A stretch of DNA of 64,000 nucleotides from Streptomyces sp. CCM_MD2014 (lineage in GTDB: Bacteria; Actinomycetota; Actinomycetes; Streptomycetales; Streptomycetaceae), in contig NZ_CP009754.1 of the NCBI RefSeq assembly GCF_000772045.1, positions 248,001 through 312,000 on the forward strand, in the 5' to 3' direction. Numbering within the stretch: the first letter of the stretch is position 1; every line of letters begins with the position of its first letter. The translations under genes and the position numbers were made by a program. Below, piece after piece: positions 26,910 to 35,481 of this stretch. Under the pieces are notes generated by a model. It ran no database searches, was not told the origin of the DNA, and worked only from the letters and a program-made list of their open reading frames with translations.

Positions 26910-28238
26910 ATGGATGCGGTCCGACGTGCCGCGCGCCCCTCGCGCAGGGGCGTGCTGCGGGCCGGCGGGGGCGCGGCGCTCGCGGCGCTCGCGGGCACCG
27001 CGGTGACCGGCTGCGGGGCCGGTACGGACGACGGCGTCGCGGCCGACGGCACGGTCACCGTCGAGATGTGGCACGGTCAGGCGGACACGGCGAAGAAGGC
27101 CCTGGAAGGGCTCGTCGCCGACTTCGAGCGGGCCCACCCGAAGATCAGGGTGAAGCTGGGCGGCGGGGTGCTCGCCGACGTGATGCTGCAGAAGGTGACG
27201 GCCGCCCTCGCCGCCGGCTCCTACCCGGACATCGCGTACATCTTCGGGTCGGACCTGGCCCGGGTGGCCCGCAGTCCGCAGGTCGTCGACCTCACCGGCA
27301 CGGTCGGCTCGGGACCCGTGCCGTGGAAGAGCTACTGGGCTGCCTCCAGGGACGCCGTCACGCTCAACGGCAGGGTCAGGGCCGCACCCGCGGTGCTCGA
27401 CTCGCTCGCCGTGGTCTGCAACAGGAAGCTGTTCCGCGAGGCCGGTCTGCCGCTGCCGAAGGCCGGCTGGACGTGGCAGGACTTCGTCTCCGCGGCCCGC
27501 ACGCTCACCGAGTCGGGCCGGGGCCGGTTCGGCACCGGCTGGCCGGGCACGGGCGACGAGGACACCGTGTGGCGTCTGTGGCCGCTGATCTGGGACCTGG
27601 GCGGCGACGTCGTCGACAGCGGCGGCAAGGGCATCGGCTTCGCCGACACCGGCGCCCGGGCCCTTCAGGTGGTGGCCGAACTGGCCCGGGACAAGAGCGT
27701 GTACGTCGATCCCAAGCCCGGCAGCGAGCAGATGTACCAGGTGTTCCAGTCCGGCCGCATGGGCATGGTGGTCACCGGGCCGTGGCAGCTGCCCGACATC
27801 GAGACCGCCGGGATCGACTACCACGTCGTCCCCCTGCCCTCCTTCAGCGGGCGCCCGGTCACCATCTCGGGGCCGGACACCTGGACGGTGTTCGACAACG
27901 GCGAGGCCCGGTCGAAGGCCGCCCGCACCTTCCTGGCCTGGCTGGCCCGGCCCGAGCAGGACGTGCGCTGGGACATCGAGGCCGGCAGCCTCCCGCTCAG
28001 CCGCCGCACCGAGGCCCTGTCCGCCTGGCAGGACAAGGTCGCCCGCACCGAGGGCCTGAACGTGTTCACCAAGGCGTTGGAGACGGCGCGCGTGCGCCCC
28101 GTCCACCCGGCGTACCCGGAGGTCTCGCAGGCGCTGGGGCAGGCGGTCGTCGCCGTGCTCCTGGGGCGCAGCACCCCCGAGAAGGCGCTGCGGGCCTGCG
28201 CCGACGACGCCAACGCCGCCCTGCTCATACCGCGTTGA
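26910..28238 (+). CDS. Sugar ABC importer binding protein (system 2), Tat-type lipoprotein
   Basis: A 442-residue family-1 solute-binding protein. The N-terminus combines a twin-arginine motif (SRRGVLRAGG, Arg12-Arg13) with a lipobox AVTGC (Cys35), so it may be exported folded and then lipidated. The mature part begins VTVEMWHGQADTAKKALEG, typical of oligosaccharide binders. The ATG at 26910 has TTGGAGG upstream; in-frame GTG 26889 is a weaker alternative. It follows GH114 by 37 bp, so it probably binds oligosaccharides released by GH114. Confidence 0.93.
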   Translation: MDAVRRAARPSRRGVLRAGGGAALAALAGTAVTGCGAGTDDGVAADGTVTVEMWHGQADTAKKALEGLVADFERAHPKIRVKLGGGVLADVMLQKVTAALAAGSYPDIAYIFGSDLARVARSPQVVDLTGTVGSGPVPWKSYWAASRDAVTLNGRVRAAPAVLDSLAVVCNRKLFREAGLPLPKAGWTWQDFVSAARTLTESGRGRFGTGWPGTGDEDTVWRLWPLIWDLGGDVVDSGGKGIGFADTGARALQVVAELARDKSVYVDPKPGSEQMYQVFQSGRMGMVVTGPWQLPDIETAGIDYHVVPLPSFSGRPVTISGPDTWTVFDNGEARSKAARTFLAWLARPEQDVRWDIEAGSLPLSRRTEALSAWQDKVARTEGLNVFTKALETARVRPVHPAYPEVSQALGQAVVAVLLGRSTPEKALRACADDANAALLIPR

Positions 28239-28252
28239 GGAGCCACACCGCC

Positions 28253-29203
28253 ATGCCGCGCCTCCCCCGCCCCATCACCGTCGAGGGTCCGCCGCCGGAC
28301 CCACGGCCGCTGCGCCGCAAGCGCCGCCGCGAGACCGGCACCGCCTGGGCGTTCGTCTCACCGGCGGTCCTGATCGTCCTCGGTCTGAGCATCGTGCCGG
28401 TCGTCTGGTCGCTGCTGCTGTCCTTCCAGGCCAGCGACCTGGTGACGCCCAGCCGCTGGGTCGGCCTGGACAACTACCGCGCCCTCGCCCAGGACCCGAA
28501 CTTCAGCCAGGCGGTCCGCAACACCCTGCTCTACACCGTCCTGTACGTGCCGCTGAGCCTGCTGTTCGGCCTGGCCCTCGCCCTGGTCCTGAACCGGCGC
28601 ATCCGCCTCGTCGGCCTCTACCGCACCCTGATCTTCGTGCCGTTCGTGCTGTCGGCGACCGCGCAGGGCGTGCTGTTCTCCTTCATCCTGGACCCGGAGT
28701 TCGGCGCGGCCAACTCGGTGCTGCACCGCCTCGGCGTCTCCTCGCAGGGCTTCCTGTCCGATCCCTCCCAGGCGCTGCTCGTGCTGGTGGCGATCACGCT
28801 GTGGAGCGGGACCGGGTTCTGCGTCGTGGTCTACCTCGCCGCCCTCCAGGACGTGCCGCAGTCGCTGATCGAGGCGGCCCGTCTCGACGGCGCCGGCCGC
28901 CGGCACCTGCTGCGCCATGTCACGCTGCCCACGCTCACCCCCGTCACCGTCTTCCTGGTGCTCTGGCAGGCCATCCAGTCCCTCCAGGTCTTCGACCTCG
29001 TGTACGTCACCACCAAGGGCGGCCCGCTCGGCTCGACGACGGTGGTCGTCTACTTCATCTGGGAGCAGGCCTTCAAGAACGCCACCGCCGGGTACGGGGC
29101 GTCGGCCGCGTACGTCCTGGCCGTCGCCCTCGCTCTGGTCGCGGGGGCCGTCCGTCTCGTCCGGCGTCGGGGACGCCACCGTCTCGAAGGGGCCCGATCA
29201 TGA
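28253..29203 (+). CDS. Sugar ABC importer permease (system 2, first subunit)
   Basis: A 316-residue MalF-like permease with a basic N-terminus (RKRRRETG), six hydrophobic segments and the coupling loop IEAARLDGAGRRHLLRHVTLP. The ATG at 28253 has GAGGAG upstream, 14 bp after the binding-protein gene. A long in-frame upstream extension reads through the binding protein and is rejected. The stop overlaps the next ATG (ATGA). Confidence 0.95.
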   Translation: MPRLPRPITVEGPPPDPRPLRRKRRRETGTAWAFVSPAVLIVLGLSIVPVVWSLLLSFQASDLVTPSRWVGLDNYRALAQDPNFSQAVRNTLLYTVLYVPLSLLFGLALALVLNRRIRLVGLYRTLIFVPFVLSATAQGVLFSFILDPEFGAANSVLHRLGVSSQGFLSDPSQALLVLVAITLWSGTGFCVVVYLAALQDVPQSLIEAARLDGAGRRHLLRHVTLPTLTPVTVFLVLWQAIQSLQVFDLVYVTTKGGPLGSTTVVVYFIWEQAFKNATAGYGASAAYVLAVALALVAGAVRLVRRRGRHRLEGARS

Positions 29204-30087
29204 CGGCGACCTCCGCCCGGCCGGGCGCGAGCACTGTGGCGACACGGCCCGCCGTCGCCGAACGGCGCCGCCCCCGGCTCCCGTTCAGCCCCTGGCACCT
29301 GCTGCTCGCCCCGCTCGCGCTGGTCTTCGCGGTGCCGCTGGTGTGGCTGGTGCTCAGCTCCGTGATGAGCAACGCGGAGATCAACCGGTTCCCGCCGGCC
29401 CTGTGGCCGTCCGGCATCGACCTCGGCGGCTACCGGTACGTGCTGGGCAACGCCATGTTCCCGCGCTGGTTCGTCAACTCGCTGATCGTCTCCGCCGTCA
29501 CGGTCGCCGCGAACCTCGTCCTCGGCTCGCTGGCCGGGTACGCCTTCGCCCGGATGCGGTTCGCGGGCTCCCGGGTGCTCATGGGGCTGATGCTGGCCAC
29601 CATGGCGGTGCCCTTCCAGCTGACGATGATCCCGACGTTCCTGGTGATGAAGAAGCTCGGCCTCATCGACACCCTGGGCGCGCTGATCGTGCCGTCGCTG
29701 GTCACGCCGTTCGCGGTGTTCCTGCTGCGGCAGTTCTTCCTCTCACTGCCCAGGGAGCTGGAGGAGGCCGCCTGGATCGACGGCTGTTCCCGGCTGCGGG
29801 TGCTGTGGCGGATCGTGCTGCCGCTGTCGCGTCCGGCGCTGGCCACGGTGGCCGTCCTGACCTTCCTGACCACGTGGAACGACCTGACCTGGCCCCTGAT
29901 CGCCATCAACCACGACACGCAGTACACGCTGCAACTGGGGCTGACCACGTTCCAGGGGCAGCACCACACCCAGTGGGCGGCCGTGATGGCGGGCAACGTC
30001 ATCACCGTGCTGCCGGTCCTGCTCGCCTTCCTCGGCGCGCAGAAGACCTTCATCCAGTCGATCACCTCCAGCGGACTCAAGGGCTGA
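29200..30087 (+). CDS. Sugar ABC importer permease (system 2, second subunit)
   Basis: A 295-residue MalG-like permease. The N-terminus is Ala/Pro/Arg-rich, followed by six membrane segments and the coupling loop LEEAAWIDGCSRLRVLWRIVLP. The start ATG at 29200 overlaps the previous stop, indicating coupled translation. As in system 1 no ATPase gene is adjacent, so a shared MsiK-type ATPase is expected. Confidence 0.95.
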   Translation: MTATSARPGASTVATRPAVAERRRPRLPFSPWHLLLAPLALVFAVPLVWLVLSSVMSNAEINRFPPALWPSGIDLGGYRYVLGNAMFPRWFVNSLIVSAVTVAANLVLGSLAGYAFARMRFAGSRVLMGLMLATMAVPFQLTMIPTFLVMKKLGLIDTLGALIVPSLVTPFAVFLLRQFFLSLPRELEEAAWIDGCSRLRVLWRIVLPLSRPALATVAVLTFLTTWNDLTWPLIAINHDTQYTLQLGLTTFQGQHHTQWAAVMAGNVITVLPVLLAFLGAQKTFIQSITSSGLKG

Positions 30088-30133
30088 CCTCCCGCCCGTC
30101 GTCCGCCGTCCACCCTCACTCCAGGGAAGACCC

Positions 30134-31090
30134 ATGCCGCACAGCCTCGACCTGCTCGTCGTCGGCGACGCCAATCCCGACGTCGTCGTGGGGCCCCTCG
30201 ACGCCCCCCTCGCCTTCGGACAACGCGAGCAACTCGTCCCGGACGGCGCCCTCACGCTCGGCGGCTCCGCCGCGATCATGGCGTGCGGCGCGGCCCGCCT
30301 CGGTCTGCGGGTGGCGTTCGCCGGCCGCGTGGGCGACGACGACGCCGGCCGCTACGTCCGCGACACCCTCGACGCGCACGGGGTCGACACCGGTGCCCTG
30401 CTCGTCGATCCGCGGCTGCCGACGCCGCTCACCGTCGTCCTCACCCGGGCCGACGACCGTGCCATCGTCACCGCCCCGGGCACGCTCCCGGCCACGACGG
30501 CCGCGGACGTCCCGGCCGCGCTGCTCACCGCCGCCCGGCACGTGCACGCGGCGTCGTACTTCCTGCTGCCCGCGCTCGCCGCCGGCCTGCCCGAACTGCT
30601 GCGCACGGCGCGCTCGCACGGTGCGACGACGTCGCTGGACACCAACGACGATCCCTCCGGCCACTGGGACCCGTCCGGCCTGGACGCCGTACTCCCGCAC
30701 ACCGACTACCTGCTGCCCAACGCTGCCGAGGCACGGCGGCTGGCCGGGCTCGACGGCCCGGACCTCGGGAAGGCCGCCGCCGCGCTCGCCGACCGGGGGC
30801 CGACGGTCGTCGTCAAGAACGGCGCCGAGGGCGCCCTGTGCCACGACGGGCACACCCTGCTCACCACGCCCGGCATCCCGGCCCTGCCCGTGGACACGGT
30901 GGGCGCCGGCGACAGTTTCGACGCCGGGTTCGTGGCCGCGCTCCTCGCGGGGCTCGCCCTGCCCGAGGCCCTCGAACTCGCCGCCGTCTGCGGCGCGCTG
31001 TCCACCCGCGCGCACGGCGGCACCACCGCCCAGCCCACCTGGGGCGAAGCGTTCGCCCAGGTCACCCGCAACGGAGAGAACCCCGCATGA
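30134..31090 (+). CDS. PfkB-family carbohydrate kinase
   Basis: A 318-residue ribokinase-fold enzyme that phosphorylates a sugar with ATP. It shows the N-terminal motif LGGSAAIMACGAARLG, a substrate segment and the C-terminal PfkB signature DTVGAGDSFDAGF with the catalytic Asp in GAGDSF. The substrate is not predictable from sequence alone; the operon suggests a galactose- or galactosamine-derived sugar released from imported oligosaccharides. The ATG at 30134 lies 46 bp after the permease, and the gene overlaps the next by 4 bp. Confidence 0.9.
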   Translation: MPHSLDLLVVGDANPDVVVGPLDAPLAFGQREQLVPDGALTLGGSAAIMACGAARLGLRVAFAGRVGDDDAGRYVRDTLDAHGVDTGALLVDPRLPTPLTVVLTRADDRAIVTAPGTLPATTAADVPAALLTAARHVHAASYFLLPALAAGLPELLRTARSHGATTSLDTNDDPSGHWDPSGLDAVLPHTDYLLPNAAEARRLAGLDGPDLGKAAAALADRGPTVVVKNGAEGALCHDGHTLLTTPGIPALPVDTVGAGDSFDAGFVAALLAGLALPEALELAAVCGALSTRAHGGTTAQPTWGEAFAQVTRNGENPA

Positions 31091-32412
31091 GCACCGCCCA
31101 CCCGACCGCACCCAAGATCACCTTCGTCGGAGCCGGCAGCGTCGTCTTCACCCAGGGTCTGCTCGCCGACCTCTTCGCGTTCGACGAGCTGAAGTCCACG
31201 CACATCGCGCTGCACGACATCGACGCCGAGCGCCTGGCCACCGCGCGGGCGGCCGCCGAGTACATCGCCGCCGAACGCGGCGCGCGGCCCCGCGTCACCG
31301 CGCACGCGGACCGCCGCGAGGCCCTGGCCGGTGCCGACTTCGTCATCAACATCGTGCAGGTCGGCATGGGCGAGGCGACCCGCACCGACTTCGAGGTGCC
31401 GGCCCGCTACGGACTGCGCCAGACCATCGGCGACACCCTCGGCGTCGGCGGCATCTTCCGCGCGCTGCGCACCTTCCCGCTGCTCAAGGCGCTCGGGCAG
31501 GACATCGCCGAGGTCTGTCCGGACGCCTGGCTGCTGAACTACACCAACCCGATGGCCATGAACGTCCAGTACCTCGCCGAGGCCACCGGTCTGACGCGGG
31601 TGGTGGGCCTGTGCCACTCGGTCTACTGGACGGTCCAGGGCCTGTGCGAACTGCTGGAGGTCCCCTACGAGGAGGTCACCTACCGGGCCGCGGGCGTCAA
31701 CCACCAGGCGTGGGTGCTGCGTCTGGAGCACGGCGGCGAGGACCTCCATCCGCGTCTCGACGCCCTCGTCGCCGAGGACCCGCAGCTGCGCCGCCGGGTC
31801 CGCATGGACATGTACCGGCGCCTCGGCCACTACCCGACGGAGACCAGCGAGCACTCCAGCGAGTACGTGCCCTGGTACCTGCACCACGACAGCGAGATCG
31901 AGCGGCTGCGGCTGCCCGTCGGCGCCTACCTGGGCATCGTGGACGAGAACGTGGCCGAGTACGAGCGCACCCGCGACGCGCTGGCCTGCGGGGCGCCGCT
32001 CACGGTCGAGGGCACCATGGAGTACGCGCCCCAGATCATCCACAGCATCGTGACCGGCACGCCCCGCACGGTCTACGGCAACGTGCCGAACCACGGCCTG
32101 ATCGAGAACCTGCCCGCCCGTGGCACCGTCGAGGTGCCGTGCCTGGTCGACTCCGCGGGCATCCAGCCCACCCGGATCGGGGCGCTGCCCCCGCAGCTGG
32201 CGGCCCTGAACCGGGCCTACCTCAGTACCACCGATCTGGTGGTGCGGGCGGCCGTGGAGGACGACCCGCGGCACATCCGGCACGCGGCCATGGCCGACCC
32301 GGCGACGGCGGCGACGCTCAAGGTCGAGGAGATCTGGGAGCTGTGCGACGACATGGTCCGCGCCCACGGGGACCGGCTTCAGCCGGGGCTGCGGGGCGCG
32401 CTCGCCCGCTGA
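31087..32412 (+). CDS. GH4 NAD-dependent alpha-galactosidase-type glycosidase
   Basis: A 441-residue cytoplasmic enzyme. It has an N-terminal NAD site (ITFVGAGSVVFTQGLL), the substrate segment LLNYTNPMAMN and the metal-binding motif GLCHSVYW (Cys176, His177). In GH4 the CHSV motif marks the alpha-galactosidase (MelA) branch. These enzymes use NAD+ and Mn2+ and a redox mechanism. The ATG at 31087 overlaps the PfkB stop (ATGA). As the last gene of the operon it probably splits imported galactose-containing oligosaccharides. Activity on alpha-galactosaminides is possible but unproved. Confidence 0.92.
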   Translation: MSTAHPTAPKITFVGAGSVVFTQGLLADLFAFDELKSTHIALHDIDAERLATARAAAEYIAAERGARPRVTAHADRREALAGADFVINIVQVGMGEATRTDFEVPARYGLRQTIGDTLGVGGIFRALRTFPLLKALGQDIAEVCPDAWLLNYTNPMAMNVQYLAEATGLTRVVGLCHSVYWTVQGLCELLEVPYEEVTYRAAGVNHQAWVLRLEHGGEDLHPRLDALVAEDPQLRRRVRMDMYRRLGHYPTETSEHSSEYVPWYLHHDSEIERLRLPVGAYLGIVDENVAEYERTRDALACGAPLTVEGTMEYAPQIIHSIVTGTPRTVYGNVPNHGLIENLPARGTVEVPCLVDSAGIQPTRIGALPPQLAALNRAYLSTTDLVVRAAVEDDPRHIRHAAMADPATAATLKVEEIWELCDDMVRAHGDRLQPGLRGALAR

Positions 32413-32434
32413 GCCGGCCGTCGCGCGGGGCGGC

Positions 32435-32478
32435 CTGGTGCGGCCCCGCGTACGGGGGAGAACGCGGGGCCGCACCAG
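32435..32478 (+). terminator. Strong hairpin ending the GH114-GH4 operon
   Basis: Perfect 17-bp arms (ctggtgcggccccgcgt, 32435-32451, and complement 32462-32478) surround a 10-nt loop, 22 bp after the GH4 stop. It marks the end of the six-gene unit. Confidence 0.92.
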
Positions 32479-32685
32479 CAAGCTATCGGAGTAACCGGCC
32501 GCCTGCCAGACCCGGCGCCGTACCGCGCACCGTCAACTCCCTCCCCCGGCCGCGACTCGGCCCCTCTGCCCCGCCTTCCACCGGGCGCCCGTCACCCGAC
32601 CGGCGGACAGGAGCGCCGGCGGGAGCGGGACGCGCCGGGACGGCGCGCGCTGCGGGGCGGGCCGGGACGGGCACAGACTGGGGTC

Positions 32686-35352
32686 ATGGGTTGCTCCGAT
32701 CCGCCGTCGGCAGCGGTGTCACGGCGTTTTCCCGACGGGCCGACGAGCGTGGTGGCGGCCCGCCGGTTCGTGCGTGCCGCACTGGACGGTGCCGCCTCGG
32801 ACCTGGTGGCCACGGCCGAGCTGCTGGTCAGCGAGCTGGTCACCAATGCGGTGCTGCACGCGCGCACCGAGGTGGAGGTGAGCGTGGCACGCCTCGACGG
32901 CCGGGTGCGGGTGCGGGTCGGGGACCGGCGGCCCGGCCGTGGACTCGTGCCGCAGCGCCTTACGCCGTACGCCGGTACGGGACAGGGTCTGGCTCTGGTG
33001 GAGCAGTTGGCCTCACGGTACGGGGCGGACGGCGGTGACGCGGGCAAGACGGTGTGGTTCGAGCTGTGGCACGACGGTCCTCCGCCGCCGTCGTCCGGGT
33101 GGGAGACCGCCGTGCCGCCGCGGGCGGCCGAACGGACGGTGACGCTGGTCGACGTGCCGACCGCCCTGGAGTCGGCGTGCCGGCAGCACCGGCACGTGGT
33201 GCTGCGCGAGCTGACCCTCGCCGCGTCCGCGGGAGACCTCCTGGGGGCAGCGCCCGAGGACCTCGCGGCCGCCAACGACGTCAACAACGTGATCAGTGCC
33301 GGTGTGACGGCCGCGCTGGAGGCGCCGCCTTCCGAGTCGGGGCTGCGCACCCTGTCCCTCTTGCTGCCGCCCGACGCCGGGCCCGCGGTGCGATCGCTGC
33401 GCCGCGTACTCGACCTGGCCGAGGAGCGGGCGCGGGAGGAACGGCTGCTGGCTCTGCCGGAGCTCCCCCGCGGCCGCGCCTTCCGGGAGTGGCTCTTCGA
33501 CGAGATCGCCGGGCAGCTGACCGGGGCGCCGCCCGCCGCCTGGACCGTGGTCCCCCGCGAGCCGGAGATCAGCTCCGCCGAGCTCGTGCCGTGGGACGTC
33601 GGCCAGGTGCGGGCCAGCAGGATGCCGACCATCGCCGCCGACGAGGGCAACCGGATCGTCGCGGCCAACGGGGCGGCGGCCGACCTGCTGGGCTGGGGGC
33701 CGGACGACCTCGTCGGCCGCCGCCTGACCACCCTCATCCCCGAGCACCTGCGCGAGCGGCACACCGCCGCGTTCACCTCGATGCTGCTCACCGGCCGCAC
33801 CCGCATCGTGGGACGCTCCGTGCCGCTTCCCGCGCTGCACCGCAGCGGACGGCTGGTGCCGGTCCGGCTGTACATCCAGACCCAGGAGACGGCCGACGGC
33901 CGCACCGTCTTCGTCGCCCAGCTCGTCCCGCGGGCGACCACGTTCCTCGACGGGCCGAGGACTCCCGGCAGGATCAGGGAGGCGGCGACCGGGGAGCCCG
34001 ACGGCGGCCGGTCACCCGGCGTCCCGGAGGCCGGCCCCCGGGCGGCCGGTGCGCGGGGCGGCATGTCGGCGCTCGACCGGCTCACCCTCCTGGCCGAGTT
34101 GGGGGCGCAGCTCAACAACACGCTCGACCTGGACGAGGGGCTGCAGCGGGCGGGCCGGCTGCTGACGGAGCGCCTGGCCGACTGGTGCGTGGTGGACCTG
34201 TACACCACCGACGCGCGGGTGGACCGGGCCTGCGTCGTCCACCGTGACCCCCGCGCCCTGCGCCCGGGGGCGTACGAGGGAGCGCTGGCTGAAGTCTCCG
34301 AGGAGTCGCGCGGCCCGCTGGCCCGGGTGCTGCGCGGCGCCGGACCGCTCCTGCTCACGGGCCCTCCGCAGCCGGGCCGGACCGAGAGCGCGCTGGACCG
34401 GACGTACGTCGAACTGTTCCGGGAACTGCGGGCGGGCAGCGCCGTCGTCGCTCCGCTGCGGGCCCGCCGCCGGATCTTCGGGGCTCTCACCCTGGCGCGC
34501 GCGCCCGGCGGCCGGCCGTTCACGGAGGACGACCTGACACTCGTCGACGACCTGGTGCACAGTCTCGCGCTGGGGGTGGACAACGCCCGCCTGTACCAGG
34601 ACACCCGCTCCATCGCCGAACGGCTCCAGCGTTCGCTGCTGCCGGCGCTGCCGGAGGTCGCAGGGCTGCGGATGGCCGCTCGCTACGCCGCCTCCTCGAC
34701 CACCGCGCAGGTCGGCGGGGACTGGTACGACAGTTTCGTGCTGCCCGGCGGGAACACCGCGGTGATCATCGGTGACGTCACGGGGCACGATCTGGACGCG
34801 GCCATCGCGATGAGCCAGTTGCGCAGCATGCTCCGGGGCATCGCCGTGGACCGCGAGGAGCCGCCCGCCGAGGTGCTGCGCCGACTGGACCTGGCCAACC
34901 ACAGCCTCCACCGGGAGGCCACCGGCACCTGCGTCTACGGCCTGGTCAAGGGGCCGGCGCACGGCCCCTGGGAGCTGACGCACTCCTCCGCCGGCCATCT
35001 GCCGCCACTGCTGGTCACCCGGGACGGCCGGGCCCGCTACCTCGACGGCGGCGCGGGACTGCTGCTCGGCATGGACCCCGACGCGGCCCGTGGCACGGCG
35101 CGTGACGCGCTGCCCGCCCACTCGACGCTGCTGCTGTACACCGACGGCCTCGTCGAGCGTCGCGACGAGCCCCTGGACGACGCGCTGGAGCGGTTGCGCC
35201 GGCACGCCGCCGACCTGGCCCACGAGCCCCTGGACGTGTTCTGCGACGAGCTGCTCATCGGCCTGGGGGCGGACAGCGCGGACGACATCGCGGTCCTCGC
35301 CGTCCGCCCCACACCGCCCTCGTCCGGGCACGACGCACCGGCCGAGGGGTGA
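32686..35352 (+). CDS. SpoIIE-type PP2C phosphatase with N-terminal anti-sigma-like ATPase, PAS and GAF domains
   Basis: An 888-residue cytoplasmic signalling protein. In order it has an RsbW-like HATPase domain (about 12-120; ELLVSELVTNAVLHA, GTGQGLALVEQL), a linker region (about 145-290), a PAS domain (about 315-410), a GAF domain (about 480-630) and a PP2C/SpoIIE domain (about 650-875; GGDWYDSF, VIGDVTGHDLDAA, TLLLYTDGLVERR). The phosphatase removes phosphate from anti-anti-sigma factors, while an RsbW-like domain can phosphorylate or bind them, so both halves of a partner-switching module are in one chain. The ATG at 32686 has a weak site. The gene lies alone between the sugar locus and the peptidase. 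Which sigma factor is involved is unknown. Confidence 0.9.
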   Translation: MGCSDPPSAAVSRRFPDGPTSVVAARRFVRAALDGAASDLVATAELLVSELVTNAVLHARTEVEVSVARLDGRVRVRVGDRRPGRGLVPQRLTPYAGTGQGLALVEQLASRYGADGGDAGKTVWFELWHDGPPPPSSGWETAVPPRAAERTVTLVDVPTALESACRQHRHVVLRELTLAASAGDLLGAAPEDLAAANDVNNVISAGVTAALEAPPSESGLRTLSLLLPPDAGPAVRSLRRVLDLAEERAREERLLALPELPRGRAFREWLFDEIAGQLTGAPPAAWTVVPREPEISSAELVPWDVGQVRASRMPTIAADEGNRIVAANGAAADLLGWGPDDLVGRRLTTLIPEHLRERHTAAFTSMLLTGRTRIVGRSVPLPALHRSGRLVPVRLYIQTQETADGRTVFVAQLVPRATTFLDGPRTPGRIREAATGEPDGGRSPGVPEAGPRAAGARGGMSALDRLTLLAELGAQLNNTLDLDEGLQRAGRLLTERLADWCVVDLYTTDARVDRACVVHRDPRALRPGAYEGALAEVSEESRGPLARVLRGAGPLLLTGPPQPGRTESALDRTYVELFRELRAGSAVVAPLRARRRIFGALTLARAPGGRPFTEDDLTLVDDLVHSLALGVDNARLYQDTRSIAERLQRSLLPALPEVAGLRMAARYAASSTTAQVGGDWYDSFVLPGGNTAVIIGDVTGHDLDAAIAMSQLRSMLRGIAVDREEPPAEVLRRLDLANHSLHREATGTCVYGLVKGPAHGPWELTHSSAGHLPPLLVTRDGRARYLDGGAGLLLGMDPDAARGTARDALPAHSTLLLYTDGLVERRDEPLDDALERLRRHAADLAHEPLDVFCDELLIGLGADSADDIAVLAVRPTPPSSGHDAPAEG

Positions 35353-35481
35353 CGTTCGCGGCGCCGGGCGCCGCCCGGCCTGCCCGTTCGGGCATCTCCT
35401 TGTGCCTCGTAGGCTCCTGACGCCTGCGGGCGGGCGGCGTTAACGTCCCCTCGTGAGCATCACGTCCCGGCGAGCGGCCAG

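Noticed and set aside
28917..33038. A 1373-codon open frame overlapping the second importer, kinase and GH4 genes
   Set aside because: It is out of frame with genes whose motifs are intact, and its composition is Arg/Pro/Ser noise.
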